DNA of 50,780 bases from Acetobacteraceae bacterium. Its GTDB lineage: Bacteria > Pseudomonadota > Alphaproteobacteria > Acetobacterales > Acetobacteraceae. The position numbers were made by a program, and so were the translations under genes. Below the pieces are notes generated by a model that searched no databases, was not told the DNA's origin, and saw only the letters and a list, made by a program, of their open reading frames with translations. Shown here piece by piece: positions 16,399-24,918 of this stretch. The stretch's first letter is position 1. Every line of letters starts with the position of its first letter. The DNA lies in assembly GCA_022842185.1 (NCBI GenBank), contig JALHQB010000035.1, positions 1 through 50,780 of the forward strand, in the 5' to 3' direction.

Positions 16399-17403
16399 TC
16401 ACGCGGCCGGCTGCGATGCGAAAAGATTGAGGCCGAGGCGTTCAGACAGGAAGCGCGTCACCAACTGCCCCCGCACGGAATTCCCCGCATCATCCAGCGG
16501 CGGGGAGAACACCCCCAGCCCGCCCTTGCCCGGCGCGGTGGTGACCAGCCCGCCGGCGACGCCGCTCTTGCCCGGCAGTCCCACCTCATACAGCCAGTCG
16601 CCCGATTGTTCGTACAGCCCGGCGGTGGCCATCACCGCCAACACGCGGCGGCAGCGATCCTCATCGACCACACGTTCCTTGGTGACCGGATTCACCCCGC
16701 CATCGGCCAGCGTCGCGCCCATCACCGCGAGGTCCCGCGCGGTGACATTCAGCGCGCATTGGCGGGTGTAGATGTCGGTGGCTTCCTCGGGGTCCGAATA
16801 CATCCGGTCATAGCCCAGCAGCAGCCGGGCGATGCCCTGATTGCGCTGGTTGGTCGCGGCCTCGGATTCATAGACCTCGGCGTCCATCGTCAGCTCGCGC
16901 CCGGCGAAGCGCGACAGCCCGTCGCGGATGAAGCGCCAGCGTTCCTCGGCATTGGCGCCAGGTGCCAGGGACGTCGTGGCGATCGCCCCGGCATTGACCA
17001 TGGGGTTCATCGTGCGGTCGGCGTTGAGTTCGATCGCCATGACCGAATTGAACGGCAGGCCCGTGGCATTGACCCCGATGCTGGTCCGCGCCCGGCCGCC
17101 ACCCAGCGCCTGGCAGACCAGGGCGAAGACGAAGGGCTTGGAGATCGACTGGATCGAGAATGCGCGGTCGGTGTCGCCTACCGCATGGATCTCGCCATCG
17201 ACACCCGCGACGCAGACCCCGAACCAATCCGCCGAAGCCTTGGCGAGGGCTGGGATATAATCCGCCACCTTGCCCTCGGACACGCCGCGATAGCGCCGAA
17301 AGGCTTCGTCCACCAGCTCGTCCACCGTCGGGTTGGGCGGCAGGTGGCCGGTCGATACGGCAGGGGCGCCGAGCGCTTCATCGGTGTGCAGGCGGTCATG
17401 CAT
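16399..17403 (-). CDS. glsA: Glutaminase
   Basis: 334 aa, the serine-dependent beta-lactamase-like glutaminase family (L-glutamine to glutamate plus ammonia, cytoplasmic). The SxxK catalytic pair is Ser86 and Lys89 in FSIQSISKPF. The family blocks NPMVNAGAIATTS, YESEAATNQRNQ, YTRQCALNVTARDLAVMGATLA and GLPGKSGVAGG are all intact. The N-terminus extends about 20 residues beyond the shortest family members. It is the first gene of the glsA-MFS-asparaginase run, with its own 193-base upstream gap after pqiC. Confidence 0.95.
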   Translation of the reverse strand: MHDRLHTDEALGAPAVSTGHLPPNPTVDELVDEAFRRYRGVSEGKVADYIPALAKASADWFGVCVAGVDGEIHAVGDTDRAFSIQSISKPFVFALVCQALGGGRARTSIGVNATGLPFNSVMAIELNADRTMNPMVNAGAIATTSLAPGANAEERWRFIRDGLSRFAGRELTMDAEVYESEAATNQRNQGIARLLLGYDRMYSDPEEATDIYTRQCALNVTARDLAVMGATLADGGVNPVTKERVVDEDRCRRVLAVMATAGLYEQSGDWLYEVGLPGKSGVAGGLVTTAPGKGGLGVFSPPLDDAGNSVRGQLVTRFLSERLGLNLFASQPAA

Positions 17404-17596
17404 CGCGGTTGTCTTCCGGAGTCGTTTGAACCGAGGCGATCATGGCACATCGGCGGCACGCCATGGTGTCCGCACCGACACGGCCGAAGGCCGCCATCCA
17501 TCATGCCGTGATGCGGTATCATAATGCCAAAGCCACGTGCCCCGGATCGGCCGTCCGTCCCGTCGGTTGACGGCGCGTTCCAAACCGGGCGGGAAC
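17404..17596 (-). promoter_or_regulatory. Intergenic region upstream of glsA
   Basis: 193 bases between the pqiC stop and the glsA start. On the minus strand a TATGAT hexamer (17523-17518) could be a -10 element, but no good -35 lies upstream of it. Short inverted repeats (CATCA/TGATG near 17500-17515) overlap this area and might be an operator. There is no obvious gene. Confidence 0.25.
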
Positions 17597-18169
17597 TCAG
17601 GGCGCCAGGATGGCGGCCACCGCGTCCGCAAGCTGCCCGGCCGCCGTGCTGGCCGCCCCCACGAAGGCGGCAACCTCCGGCCCGGCGATCAGCGCCGTCA
17701 GCGCCTCGGTGCGCGCCACTTCGCGCCGGCGGGGTTCGCGCAGCGTCACCGCGACCTGCGCCGTCAAGGCGAGGGTCGCCGGCGCCGACTGGCCGAGCCG
17801 CTGGAGGTTCACCTCGACCGTCGCTTCGGGCGAGACCGAGATCGCGCCCCCGGTCGCGAAGACATTCGACGATGGCAGCCGCTGCGCCAGGTTTTCGACC
17901 AGCAGGCGCGTCATCATGGTGTCGAGGTTCTCCCCCCACCAGTCATTGCCCGACACCGCAAGGCGGTAATCCTCGACCGAGCGCACGATCTGCACACGGT
18001 CGAGGTAGCGCGCGAGCGAGACCTCCCGCACCGCGATGTTGCGCGGCCCGCCCCGGCGCGGCACCCCAGGCACCGGCAGCAACGTATAGAGTACCGGTTC
18101 GGCTGACCGGCAGGCCGCCAGCGCGAACAGCGCGGCGAGGGATGCGGCGTCGCGGCGAAGCAGCCTCAT
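17597..18169 (-). CDS. pqiC: Lipoprotein subunit of the Pqi intermembrane transport system (PqiC/YmbA-like)
   Basis: 190 aa. Short signal peptide with lipobox ALAAC (Cys20), then an ABC-transport-auxiliary lipoprotein fold with the family blocks EPVLYTLLPV, IAVREVSLARYLDR and NDWWGENLDTMMTRLLVENL. PqiC is anchored in the outer membrane, where it docks the PqiB needle. It starts four bases after the pqiB stop and ends the pqiABC operon. Confidence 0.88.
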   Translation of the reverse strand: MRLLRRDAASLAALFALAACRSAEPVLYTLLPVPGVPRRGGPRNIAVREVSLARYLDRVQIVRSVEDYRLAVSGNDWWGENLDTMMTRLLVENLAQRLPSSNVFATGGAISVSPEATVEVNLQRLGQSAPATLALTAQVAVTLREPRRREVARTEALTALIAGPEVAAFVGAASTAAGQLADAVAAILAP

Positions 18170-18173
18170 GCGG

Positions 18174-19862
18174 TCACGGCCCTTGTGTGGAGCGGCCCCG
18201 GATCAGCGATTCCGGGTTGCGGTTGAGCTGGTCCATCAGGCTGCGCAGCGACCGCGCGGCCACGGTGATCTGTTCCAGCATGCGTTCCAGGTCACGCTGG
18301 AACTGCGATTCGTCACCATAGCCGCGATTGGCCGAGGCGATCAGCCGCGATGCTTGCGCCACGGTGTTGTTCAGGTTGGTCATGACTTGCGGCAGGGTCC
18401 GCAGCGCCGGCTGGAGGGAGGCATCGAGCCGGCGCATCGTCTCCTCCGCCGCGGTCAGCGTTCCCTGGAGCGAGGCGAGCGATTGCCGCAGTTCCGGACC
18501 GTTCACCAGCGCGTTCACGCCGGCCACGGTCTCGTTCACGTTGCGGCCGATGTCCTGCAACGGCAGGGCATCGAGCCCGGCCAGCACCCGGTTCACCCCC
18601 TCCAGGATCGAGGCGAACTGGCCGGGCGCCGTGGGCATCACGATGACGTTGCCCTGCATGGTGATCTCGGCCGGCGGCGGGTTGTCCACCATGTCGAGCG
18701 AGATTTGCTGCTGGCCGGTCAGGAGATTGGCGCTGACCAGCCGCGCCCGCATACCCTGGCGCACCAGCAGCCGCGCATTGTCGAGCGGGCCACGCCCGCC
18801 GGCCTGCGACGCTCCGGCCACGCGCTGGGGTTCGATCTCATAGCGCACAGGCACGCGCAGCCGCTGGGTCGCCGGGTCATAGACCAGGTCGTAGCCGAGG
18901 ACTTCGCCGATCCGCACACCCTGGAAGGTCACCGGCGCGCCCTGCGCCAGGCCGGTGATCGAATCGGTGAAATAGGAGATGACCGGCACACGCTGCGTCA
19001 GGGATGCGTTGTTCGCCGCCTGCTGGTTCGCATACAGGTGGAACACCTCGTCGGGCGCCACCTCGCGGCCCTGGCGCGCCGCCTCGGGCGTTTCGAAGGC
19101 GATGCCGCCAAGCAACAGCGCGCGCACCGATTCCAACTGCAACTGTACCCCCTCCGCGCCGATCCGCAGCCCGATGCCCGATGCGTTCCAGAACCGCGAT
19201 CCTTCGCGGACATAACGGTCGTAGGGCGCGCGGATGAAGGCATGGATGGTGACGTATTCGGCCATGTCCGCGAGGTCCCAGCCCAGCACCTGCCCGACAT
19301 CGAGATCGCGATAGAAGATCGGCGAGCCGAGGCTGATGGATCCGATCCGGTCGGCGCGCAGCATGAAGTTGCGGCCCGGTTCCTGCGAGGTCAGCAGCGG
19401 CGGATTCTCAAGCCCCGTGAACCGCCGCGCGGGCCGGCCGGTTGCCGTGGTTGCCGGTGCGACCTGGATGTAGGATCCCGACAGCAGCGTATCGAGCCCC
19501 GAGATGGAGCCCGCGAACAGCCGCGGCTTGACCACCCAGAAGCGGGCATTCTCGGTCAGCAGCGGTTCCGCCGCGCGGGTGGTCCGCACGCTCATCGTCA
19601 CCTGCTGGAGGTCGGGCGACAGCGTGATCTCCTGCACCGTGCCCATCACCACGTCGCGATAGCGCAGCTGCGACTGCCCCGCGGTCAGCCCCTCGGCGGA
19701 GCGGAAGGTGATGGCGATGGTCGGCCCGCGCTGGGAATAGCTGTGCCACACAAGGAAGCCGGCGATCAGCGCAGTGACGATCGGGATGGACCAGATGGGC
19801 GACAGCCAGCGGCTGCGCTGCACGGTCGCGCTCACCTTCGCCTCGGGGTGGTCGGACGGCAT
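18174..19862 (-). CDS. pqiB: MCE-domain intermembrane transport protein PqiB
   Basis: 562 aa. One N-terminal membrane helix (WSIPIVTALIAGFLVW) is followed by three MCE/MlaD domains beginning near residues 45 (GPTIAITFRSAEGLTAGQS), 160 (FMLRADRIGSISLGSPIFYR) and 285 (SYFTDSITGLAQGAPVTFQG). A C-terminal coiled-coil helix forms the needle. This matches E. coli PqiB, which forms a periplasm-spanning lipid conduit. The ATG at 19862 shares a base with the pqiA stop; the longer upstream frame is a shadow of pqiA. Confidence 0.93.
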   Translation of the reverse strand: MPSDHPEAKVSATVQRSRWLSPIWSIPIVTALIAGFLVWHSYSQRGPTIAITFRSAEGLTAGQSQLRYRDVVMGTVQEITLSPDLQQVTMSVRTTRAAEPLLTENARFWVVKPRLFAGSISGLDTLLSGSYIQVAPATTATGRPARRFTGLENPPLLTSQEPGRNFMLRADRIGSISLGSPIFYRDLDVGQVLGWDLADMAEYVTIHAFIRAPYDRYVREGSRFWNASGIGLRIGAEGVQLQLESVRALLLGGIAFETPEAARQGREVAPDEVFHLYANQQAANNASLTQRVPVISYFTDSITGLAQGAPVTFQGVRIGEVLGYDLVYDPATQRLRVPVRYEIEPQRVAGASQAGGRGPLDNARLLVRQGMRARLVSANLLTGQQQISLDMVDNPPPAEITMQGNVIVMPTAPGQFASILEGVNRVLAGLDALPLQDIGRNVNETVAGVNALVNGPELRQSLASLQGTLTAAEETMRRLDASLQPALRTLPQVMTNLNNTVAQASRLIASANRGYGDESQFQRDLERMLEQITVAARSLRSLMDQLNRNPESLIRGRSTQGP

Positions 19863-21190
19863 CAATGATCCCCTTTGCGCCGGTGGTCGTTCCGGCCGGC
19901 AGAATCCCACATCAATCGTGGGTCGAAGCTTTCGGCCGACAGCATCGTCAGGATCACCACGCCGCAGAAGGCGATGGCGCCCATGCCCGGTTCGATGCTG
20001 ACCACGCTGCCGAACCGCACCAGGGCGACCAGGATGGTCACCATGAAGATATCGATCATCGACCAGCGGCCGATCGCGGTGACGACGACATACAGCCGCG
20101 TGCGGTCGCGCAGCCGCTGCTGCCAACCGAAATGGCAGGTCACGAGCAGGATGACCAACCCGAGGACCTTGAGCATCGGCACCGCGACCGAGGCGAAGAA
20201 CACCAGCAGCGCCAGCGGCCACATGCCGCCATCGAGCAATTCCACCACGCCGCCCAGGATGGTGCTGGGCTGGCCGGCCCCCAGCTGGATGAACTGCAGC
20301 ACCGGATAGACATTGGCCGGCACATACAGGATCGCCGCGGCGATCAGCAGCGCCCAGGCGCGCCGGACGGCATCCGGCTTGCGGGCATGCAGCGTGCTGC
20401 CGCAGCGCGGGCAATGGTCGTCATGGTCATGCGGCAGGCTGACCAGGCCGCAGGTATGGCAGGACACCGCGCCGTCGGCCGGCGTCGCCAGCGCGGTCGC
20501 GGCGTGGTCGATGTCCCCACGCGGCACGCCGCGGCGTTCCATCTCATCCCACACCGCCTGGCGGTCCAGCACCGCCTCGGCGGCGACCATCGCGAGCATC
20601 AGCAGCGCCATGGCATACAGCGCGACGCCGACCTCGATATGCACGAGGTCCACCAGCTTGGTGTAGGCGACCGCGACGCCGAGCAGGAACACCTCGACCA
20701 TCGACCATGGCCGCAGATGTTCGACCAGCGCATAGACCCGCCGGATGTGGCGCGGCGGGCGCGGCAGCCGCAGCCCCACCAGCACATAGGCCATGGCCGC
20801 CAGCTTCGCGACCGGCGCCACCACGGTGGTGAACAGCACCACGATCGTCAGTTCCCACAACCCGTCGCGTCCCATGTCGATCGGGCCGGTGAACAGGCTC
20901 GCCTCACGCACCATGCCGGCGGTGCTGACCGTCATCAGGGACATCAGGCAGGCGACGGCCAGGATCGACAATGCGGCGAGATTCAGCGCCAGGGCGCGGC
21001 CCAGCGGATCGACCCGCGCGCGGCGCAGCACCGCGTCACAGCGGATGCAACGCGCGGATTCGCCCGGCACGAGCGATGGCAGCTTCTGGAACTGCCCGCA
21101 GCTGGCGCATTCGCACAGCCGCGCAGGCGTACGCCAGGCCTCCCTGGCGATGGCCGGGGCCGAATCCACGATCGGGGCGGCGAGACTCAT
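19862..21190 (-). CDS. pqiA: Inner-membrane protein PqiA
   Basis: 442 aa with two homologous halves, each with four membrane helices and each introduced by a zinc-ribbon-like cysteine set (CASCGQ...CIRC near residue 35; CHTCG...CPRCG near residue 245). Family landmarks are AYTKLVDLVHIEVGVALYAM and RWSMIDIFMVTILVALVRFG. PqiA is the inner-membrane partner of PqiB. In E. coli the system is induced by paraquat through SoxRS; no such site was recognised here. The ATG at 21190 has GGAGGT-like spacing problems but is the homology-supported start; an in-frame GTG at 21226 is less likely. Confidence 0.92.
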   Translation of the reverse strand: MSLAAPIVDSAPAIAREAWRTPARLCECASCGQFQKLPSLVPGESARCIRCDAVLRRARVDPLGRALALNLAALSILAVACLMSLMTVSTAGMVREASLFTGPIDMGRDGLWELTIVVLFTTVVAPVAKLAAMAYVLVGLRLPRPPRHIRRVYALVEHLRPWSMVEVFLLGVAVAYTKLVDLVHIEVGVALYAMALLMLAMVAAEAVLDRQAVWDEMERRGVPRGDIDHAATALATPADGAVSCHTCGLVSLPHDHDDHCPRCGSTLHARKPDAVRRAWALLIAAAILYVPANVYPVLQFIQLGAGQPSTILGGVVELLDGGMWPLALLVFFASVAVPMLKVLGLVILLVTCHFGWQQRLRDRTRLYVVVTAIGRWSMIDIFMVTILVALVRFGSVVSIEPGMGAIAFCGVVILTMLSAESFDPRLMWDSAGRNDHRRKGDH

Positions 21191-21248
21191 ACCGGAGGTT
21201 GTAGCCGGTCCAGCGCGACACACCACTGGCCAACGCTATCCAGAATTG

Positions 21249-21899
21249 TCACGTTGCCGCGCCACGGTGCAGGGCCAGGGCGACCGCGGCCGGCACCGGT
21301 TCGATGATCGGCACCGCCAGGCGCGTCCGCAGCGCCGCCGCGGCCGCGGCGAGCGGCCCGCCGCCGATGATCACGGCATCCGGCGCGGACTCGGCCATGG
21401 CCTGCCGGATGGCGGCCTCCAGCGCATCCTCCAGCCGCGACGGATCGGCCATCAGGCTGCCGGCATCGCCCGCCGTCAGCCATACCCCAGCGAAGACGGC
21501 GGCGTGGCCGTATGACGCCGCGCGCGCCGCGATCGCATCCGCCAGCAGCGGCGTGGTCGTCACGACGGCAAAGCGGCCATGGGTCGCGGCCTCGGCCATC
21601 GCGGCCTCGGCGATGCCGGTCACCGGAACAGCGGACAGGGCGCGCGCGCCGTCCAGGCCCGGATCGCCGAAGGCCGCGACGATGATGCCGCGATAGGGCG
21701 TGAGGTCCGTGGCGCCGAGCAGCGACCGCACCGCATCGCCGGCGGTGGCGAGCATGACAGGGTCCAGGATGAGCGGCGCGCCCTGGTCCGCCGTCGCGCC
21801 ATCGATGGTCACGCCCGCCGGCGCGGCGGCCCGGGCGATCCCGGCCATCAGCGCGGTGGTGCGCACATTGGTGTTGGGGTTCACGAGCAGCAGCCGCAT
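21249..21899 (-). CDS. Asp/Glu/hydantoin racemase family protein lacking both catalytic cysteines
   Basis: 216 aa with the family fold: LLLVNPNTN at the N-terminus, FGDPGLDGAR near residue 80, and VIIGGGPLA near 180. Characterised hydantoin racemases use two cysteines at about positions 76 and 181 (in CFGDPGL and LGCAG). Here these positions are Ala76 and Gly180. Racemization by the two-thiol mechanism is therefore unlikely; a different lyase or isomerase activity is possible. The ATG at 21899 has GGAAGA upstream. It diverges from the 22038-25703 catabolic operon across 138 bases, and it lies upstream of pqiA on the same strand (58-base gap). Confidence 0.8.
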   Translation of the reverse strand: MRLLLVNPNTNVRTTALMAGIARAAAPAGVTIDGATADQGAPLILDPVMLATAGDAVRSLLGATDLTPYRGIIVAAFGDPGLDGARALSAVPVTGIAEAAMAEAATHGRFAVVTTTPLLADAIAARAASYGHAAVFAGVWLTAGDAGSLMADPSRLEDALEAAIRQAMAESAPDAVIIGGGPLAAAAAALRTRLAVPIIEPVPAAVALALHRGAAT

Positions 21900-22037
21900 G
21901 CGATCTTCCACCACTCGGCGCACCGGGGCGGTGGCCGAGACGGCACCCTATGCGCCCCGCGGCACCGGCGACCAGGGGGCCGTCTGGTCGGCGCCGCCGC
22001 ATCGTCCTAGGCTCATCGCCAAGAAGGGACGTTCATC

Positions 22038-22823
22038 ATGAAATGGCAAGGCGGTGGCTGGGACCTCGAGGTCCTGGTGAGCGGTTATCCCGGCAAGGTC
22101 TATCCGCATGGCAGCCTGGGCTGGAGCACGGTGGCGCTGCTGCGCGGGCACGGCCGGATCATCGTGCTCGATGCCGGCGGATACGGCATGCGCAAGGTGC
22201 TGCCGGCGATGCTGAAGGAACGCGGCATCGCGGTTTCGGACGTGACAGACCTGTTGCTGTCGCACGCACATCACGACCATTCGGTGAACTGGCCGCTGTT
22301 CCGCCACGCCCGCATCTGGATCGGGCGGAAGGAACTGGCCTGGGCGCTGGGCCTGCCCTGGGGCGAGACCTCGGTGCCGGAACATGCGATCGAGGCGCTG
22401 TCCCGCTGGCCCACCCTGCGGCTGATGGAGGATGGCGACACGGTGTTCCCGGGCATCACCGCGCATCTCGCCCCCGGCCATACGCCGGGTCATCTGATCT
22501 TCATCATCGAAGGGGACGGGCAAGACTGCGTGTTGTTGCAGGATGCGGTGAAGAATCGCGTCGAACTGACCACCCGCGACACCGACATGACCTATGACCC
22601 CGCCATCAGCCGCGCCACGATCGAAATGGTATGGGGCATCTGCCGCGAACGTCCCGGCGTGCTGCTGGTGCCCGGCCACGACCTGCCGCTGGTGGTCGAG
22701 AACGGCGTGCCGCGCGCCATCGGCCAGCATCGCGCCGAGATCCGCGGCTGGTTCGGCGCCAGCCTGACCGAGATCACGCGCTTCGACATCACCCCCGCGG
22801 ATGATGGAGGGACCAGCCCATGA
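22038..22823 (+). CDS. Metallo-beta-lactamase-fold hydrolase
   Basis: 261 aa with the zinc-binding motif SHAHHDHS (His76, His78, Asp80, His81). Further ligand positions are seen in LAPGHTPGHL, LLQDAV and LVPGHD. No signal peptide, so cytoplasmic. The short YPGKVYPHGSLGWSTVALL beginning and the single domain suggest a small-molecule hydrolase such as a lactonase or thioesterase rather than a beta-lactamase. AGAAGGGA lies upstream of the ATG. It is the first gene of a five-gene operon and overlaps the aldolase gene by four bases. The substrate is unknown. Confidence 0.85.
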   Translation: MKWQGGGWDLEVLVSGYPGKVYPHGSLGWSTVALLRGHGRIIVLDAGGYGMRKVLPAMLKERGIAVSDVTDLLLSHAHHDHSVNWPLFRHARIWIGRKELAWALGLPWGETSVPEHAIEALSRWPTLRLMEDGDTVFPGITAHLAPGHTPGHLIFIIEGDGQDCVLLQDAVKNRVELTTRDTDMTYDPAISRATIEMVWGICRERPGVLLVPGHDLPLVVENGVPRAIGQHRAEIRGWFGASLTEITRFDITPADDGGTSP

Positions 22824-23602
22824 ACACCACATCCCCGCTGTCCATCGCGCCGTTGCAGGCATCGGTCAGCGCTGCCGAATGGCAGGCGCGCGTCGATCTC
22901 GCCGCCTGCTACCGGCTGTGCGACCGGTATGGCATGTCGGACATGATCTACACCCACATCACGGCGCGCGTGCCGGATGCGCCGGGGCAGTTCCTGATCA
23001 ATCCGAACGGCCTGCTGTTCAGCGAGATGACCGCGTCATCGCTGCTGAAGGTGAATGGCGAGGGGGAGGTGCTGTACCGCCCCGACCTGCCATACGGCCT
23101 GCATCCGGCGGGCTTCACCATCCATTCCGCGATCTATCGCGCGCGGGCGGATGCGGCGGCGGCGATGCACACCCACACCATCGCCGGCATGGCGGTCAGC
23201 GCGCTGAAATGCGGCCTGCTGCCGCTGACGCAGACGGCGACACGCTTCTACGGCCGCACCGCCTATCACGATTTCCGCGGGCCGGAGCGCGATCCGTCCG
23301 AACGCGACCTGCTGGCGAAATCGCTCGGCGCGATGAACTACTGCATCCTGCGCAACCACGGCCTGCTGACGGTGGGCGCTTCCGTCGCGGAAGCCTTCAT
23401 CGCCATGTGGGGACTGGAGCGCGCCTGCCAGGCCCAGCTCGCCGCCATGGCCTGCAACACCGAATTGGAAATGCCGAGCGACGAGGTCGTCGAGAAATCC
23501 TGTTCGATGTACGTGCCCGGCAATTCGCGCACCTACGGTCCGTTGGAATGGCAGGGGCTGCTGCGCATGCTCGACCGCACGGATCCCGGCTTCCGCGACT
23601 GA
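22820..23602 (+). CDS. Class II aldolase/adducin-family protein
   Basis: 260 aa. Zinc ligands of the class II aldolase fold are visible: His-x-His in AAMHTHTIAGMAV and a third His in ILRNHGLLTVG. YGMSDMIYTHITARVPD and FLINPNGLLFSEMTASSLLKV are typical family blocks. Members cleave sugar phosphates or act as decarboxylases and epimerases; many in proteobacterial catabolic clusters lack a known substrate. The gene lies between a metallo-hydrolase and a CMD-like gene, so a carbon-carbon cleaving step in the degradation of a hydroxy- or keto-acid is plausible (inference). Confidence 0.88.
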   Translation: MNTTSPLSIAPLQASVSAAEWQARVDLAACYRLCDRYGMSDMIYTHITARVPDAPGQFLINPNGLLFSEMTASSLLKVNGEGEVLYRPDLPYGLHPAGFTIHSAIYRARADAAAAMHTHTIAGMAVSALKCGLLPLTQTATRFYGRTAYHDFRGPERDPSERDLLAKSLGAMNYCILRNHGLLTVGASVAEAFIAMWGLERACQAQLAAMACNTELEMPSDEVVEKSCSMYVPGNSRTYGPLEWQGLLRMLDRTDPGFRD

Positions 23603-23642
23603 AACGCGCCGCGCGCGCCACCCACCTGCAAGGATCAACGCC

Positions 23643-23978
23643 ATGGCCTATTCCCCCCAAGCGCGCCGCGACCGCATCAAGCCGCACTTCCCCAAGCTGG
23701 TCGAAATGACCGCCGAATATGTCTACGCCGATGTCTGGGAACGCCCGGAACTGTCCAAGCGCGACCGCTCGCTGGTGACCATCGCCGCACTCACCGCGCT
23801 GGGCTGGAGCGACCAGCTGGAAGGCCATATCGGACGCGGCCTGGCCAATGGCCTGACGCGGGAGGAAGTGAGCGAGGTCATCACCCATCTCGCGCTGTAT
23901 TCCGGCTGGCCATCGGCGATGACCGCAGCCCATGTCGCCACCGATGTCTTCGATGCCGACGACAAGGCAAAGGGCTGA
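23643..23978 (+). CDS. Carboxymuconolactone decarboxylase family protein
   Basis: 111 aa, the usual length of single-domain CMD proteins. Family blocks: FPKLVEMTAEYVYADVWERPELSKRDRSLVTIAAL and the HIGRGLANGLTREEVSEVI motif. It contains no cysteine, so it is not an AhpD-type peroxidase and is closer to true gamma-carboxymuconolactone decarboxylases. A strong ribosome binding site (AAGGATC) precedes the ATG. It lies 40 bases after the aldolase gene and four bases before the dehydrogenase. Confidence 0.88.
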   Translation: MAYSPQARRDRIKPHFPKLVEMTAEYVYADVWERPELSKRDRSLVTIAALTALGWSDQLEGHIGRGLANGLTREEVSEVITHLALYSGWPSAMTAAHVATDVFDADDKAKG

Positions 23979-23982
23979 CGCC

Positions 23983-24918
23983 ATGAAAGTTGGTTTCATC
24001 GGCCTGGGCACCATGGGCGCCTTCATGGCCGCCAATCTGCAGAATGCCGGCCACGAACTGGTGATCCACGATGTCAGGCGCGAGGCGGGCGCCAATCGCC
24101 TTTCAGCCGGCGCCGCCTGGGCCGACAGCCCGAAGGCGGTGGCGGAGCAATCCGACATCATCTTCACCTCGCTGCCCGGCCCGAAGGAGGTCGAGCCGGT
24201 GGTCTTCGGGGCGGATGGAATCCTGGCCGGCGTGAAGCCCGGCGCGGCCTATTTCGACCTCTCCACCAATTCCCAGGCGCTGGTGCGGCGCTTTGCCGAG
24301 GCCCTGGCCGAGAAAGGCGCCTTCGGCTTCGACGCACCGGTCAGCGGCGGCCCCAAGGGGGCGGAATCCGGCAAGCTCGCCATCTGGGTCGGCGGTGATC
24401 GCGCGGTGTTTGACCGCTGCAAGCCGGTGCTCGACGCCTTCGGCGACCAGGCGCGCTACATCGGGCCGATCGGCACGGCAACGGTCGCCAAGCTGGTCCA
24501 CAACATGGCCGGCTATGCCATGCAGACCGTGATGGCGGAGGTGTTCTCGATGGGCGTGAAGGCGGGCATGGACCCGCTGGAATTGTGGGCCGCCATCCGC
24601 CAGGGTGCCACCGGTCGCAAGCGCACCTTCGATCGGGTCGCCGACCAGTTCCTGATCGACAAATACGACCCGCCGGCCTTCGCCCTGAAGCTGGCGCATA
24701 AGGATGTCTCGCTGGCGGTGAACATGGGCCGCGACCTCGGCGTGCCGATGCGCCTGTGCAACCTGACGCTCGAAGATATCAACGAGGCGCTGAACCGCGG
24801 CTGGGAGAACCTCGACAGCCGTGCCCCGATGAAGCTGCAACTGGAACGCGCGGGCGTCACCATCGCCTGCGACCCCGCGGCGGTGCAGGCGGTGCTCGAC
24901 GCCGACAAGGTGGGCTGA
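23983..24918 (+). CDS. NAD(P)-dependent 3-hydroxyisobutyrate dehydrogenase-like oxidoreductase
   Basis: 311 aa beta-hydroxyacid dehydrogenase. The Rossmann fingerprint GFIGLGTMG (residues 4-12) is followed by the substrate loop [16 protein letters not shown] and the catalytic lysine Lys170 in [10 protein letters not shown]. The C-terminal helical domain ends with [20 protein letters not shown]. It reversibly oxidises a small beta-hydroxy acid such as 3-hydroxyisobutyrate or tartronate semialdehyde's reduced form; the exact substrate is open. The ATG at 23983 is chosen because the dinucleotide fold starts there. Confidence 0.9.
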   Translation: MKVGFIGLGTMGAFMAANLQNAGHELVIHDVRREAGANRLSAGAAWADSPKAVAEQSDIIFTSLPGPKEVEPVVFGADGILAGVKPGAAYFDLSTNSQALVRRFAEALAEKGAFGFDAPVSGGPKGAESGKLAIWVGGDRAVFDRCKPVLDAFGDQARYIGPIGTATVAKLVHNMAGYAMQTVMAEVFSMGVKAGMDPLELWAAIRQGATGRKRTFDRVADQFLIDKYDPPAFALKLAHKDVSLAVNMGRDLGVPMRLCNLTLEDINEALNRGWENLDSRAPMKLQLERAGVTIACDPAAVQAVLDADKVG

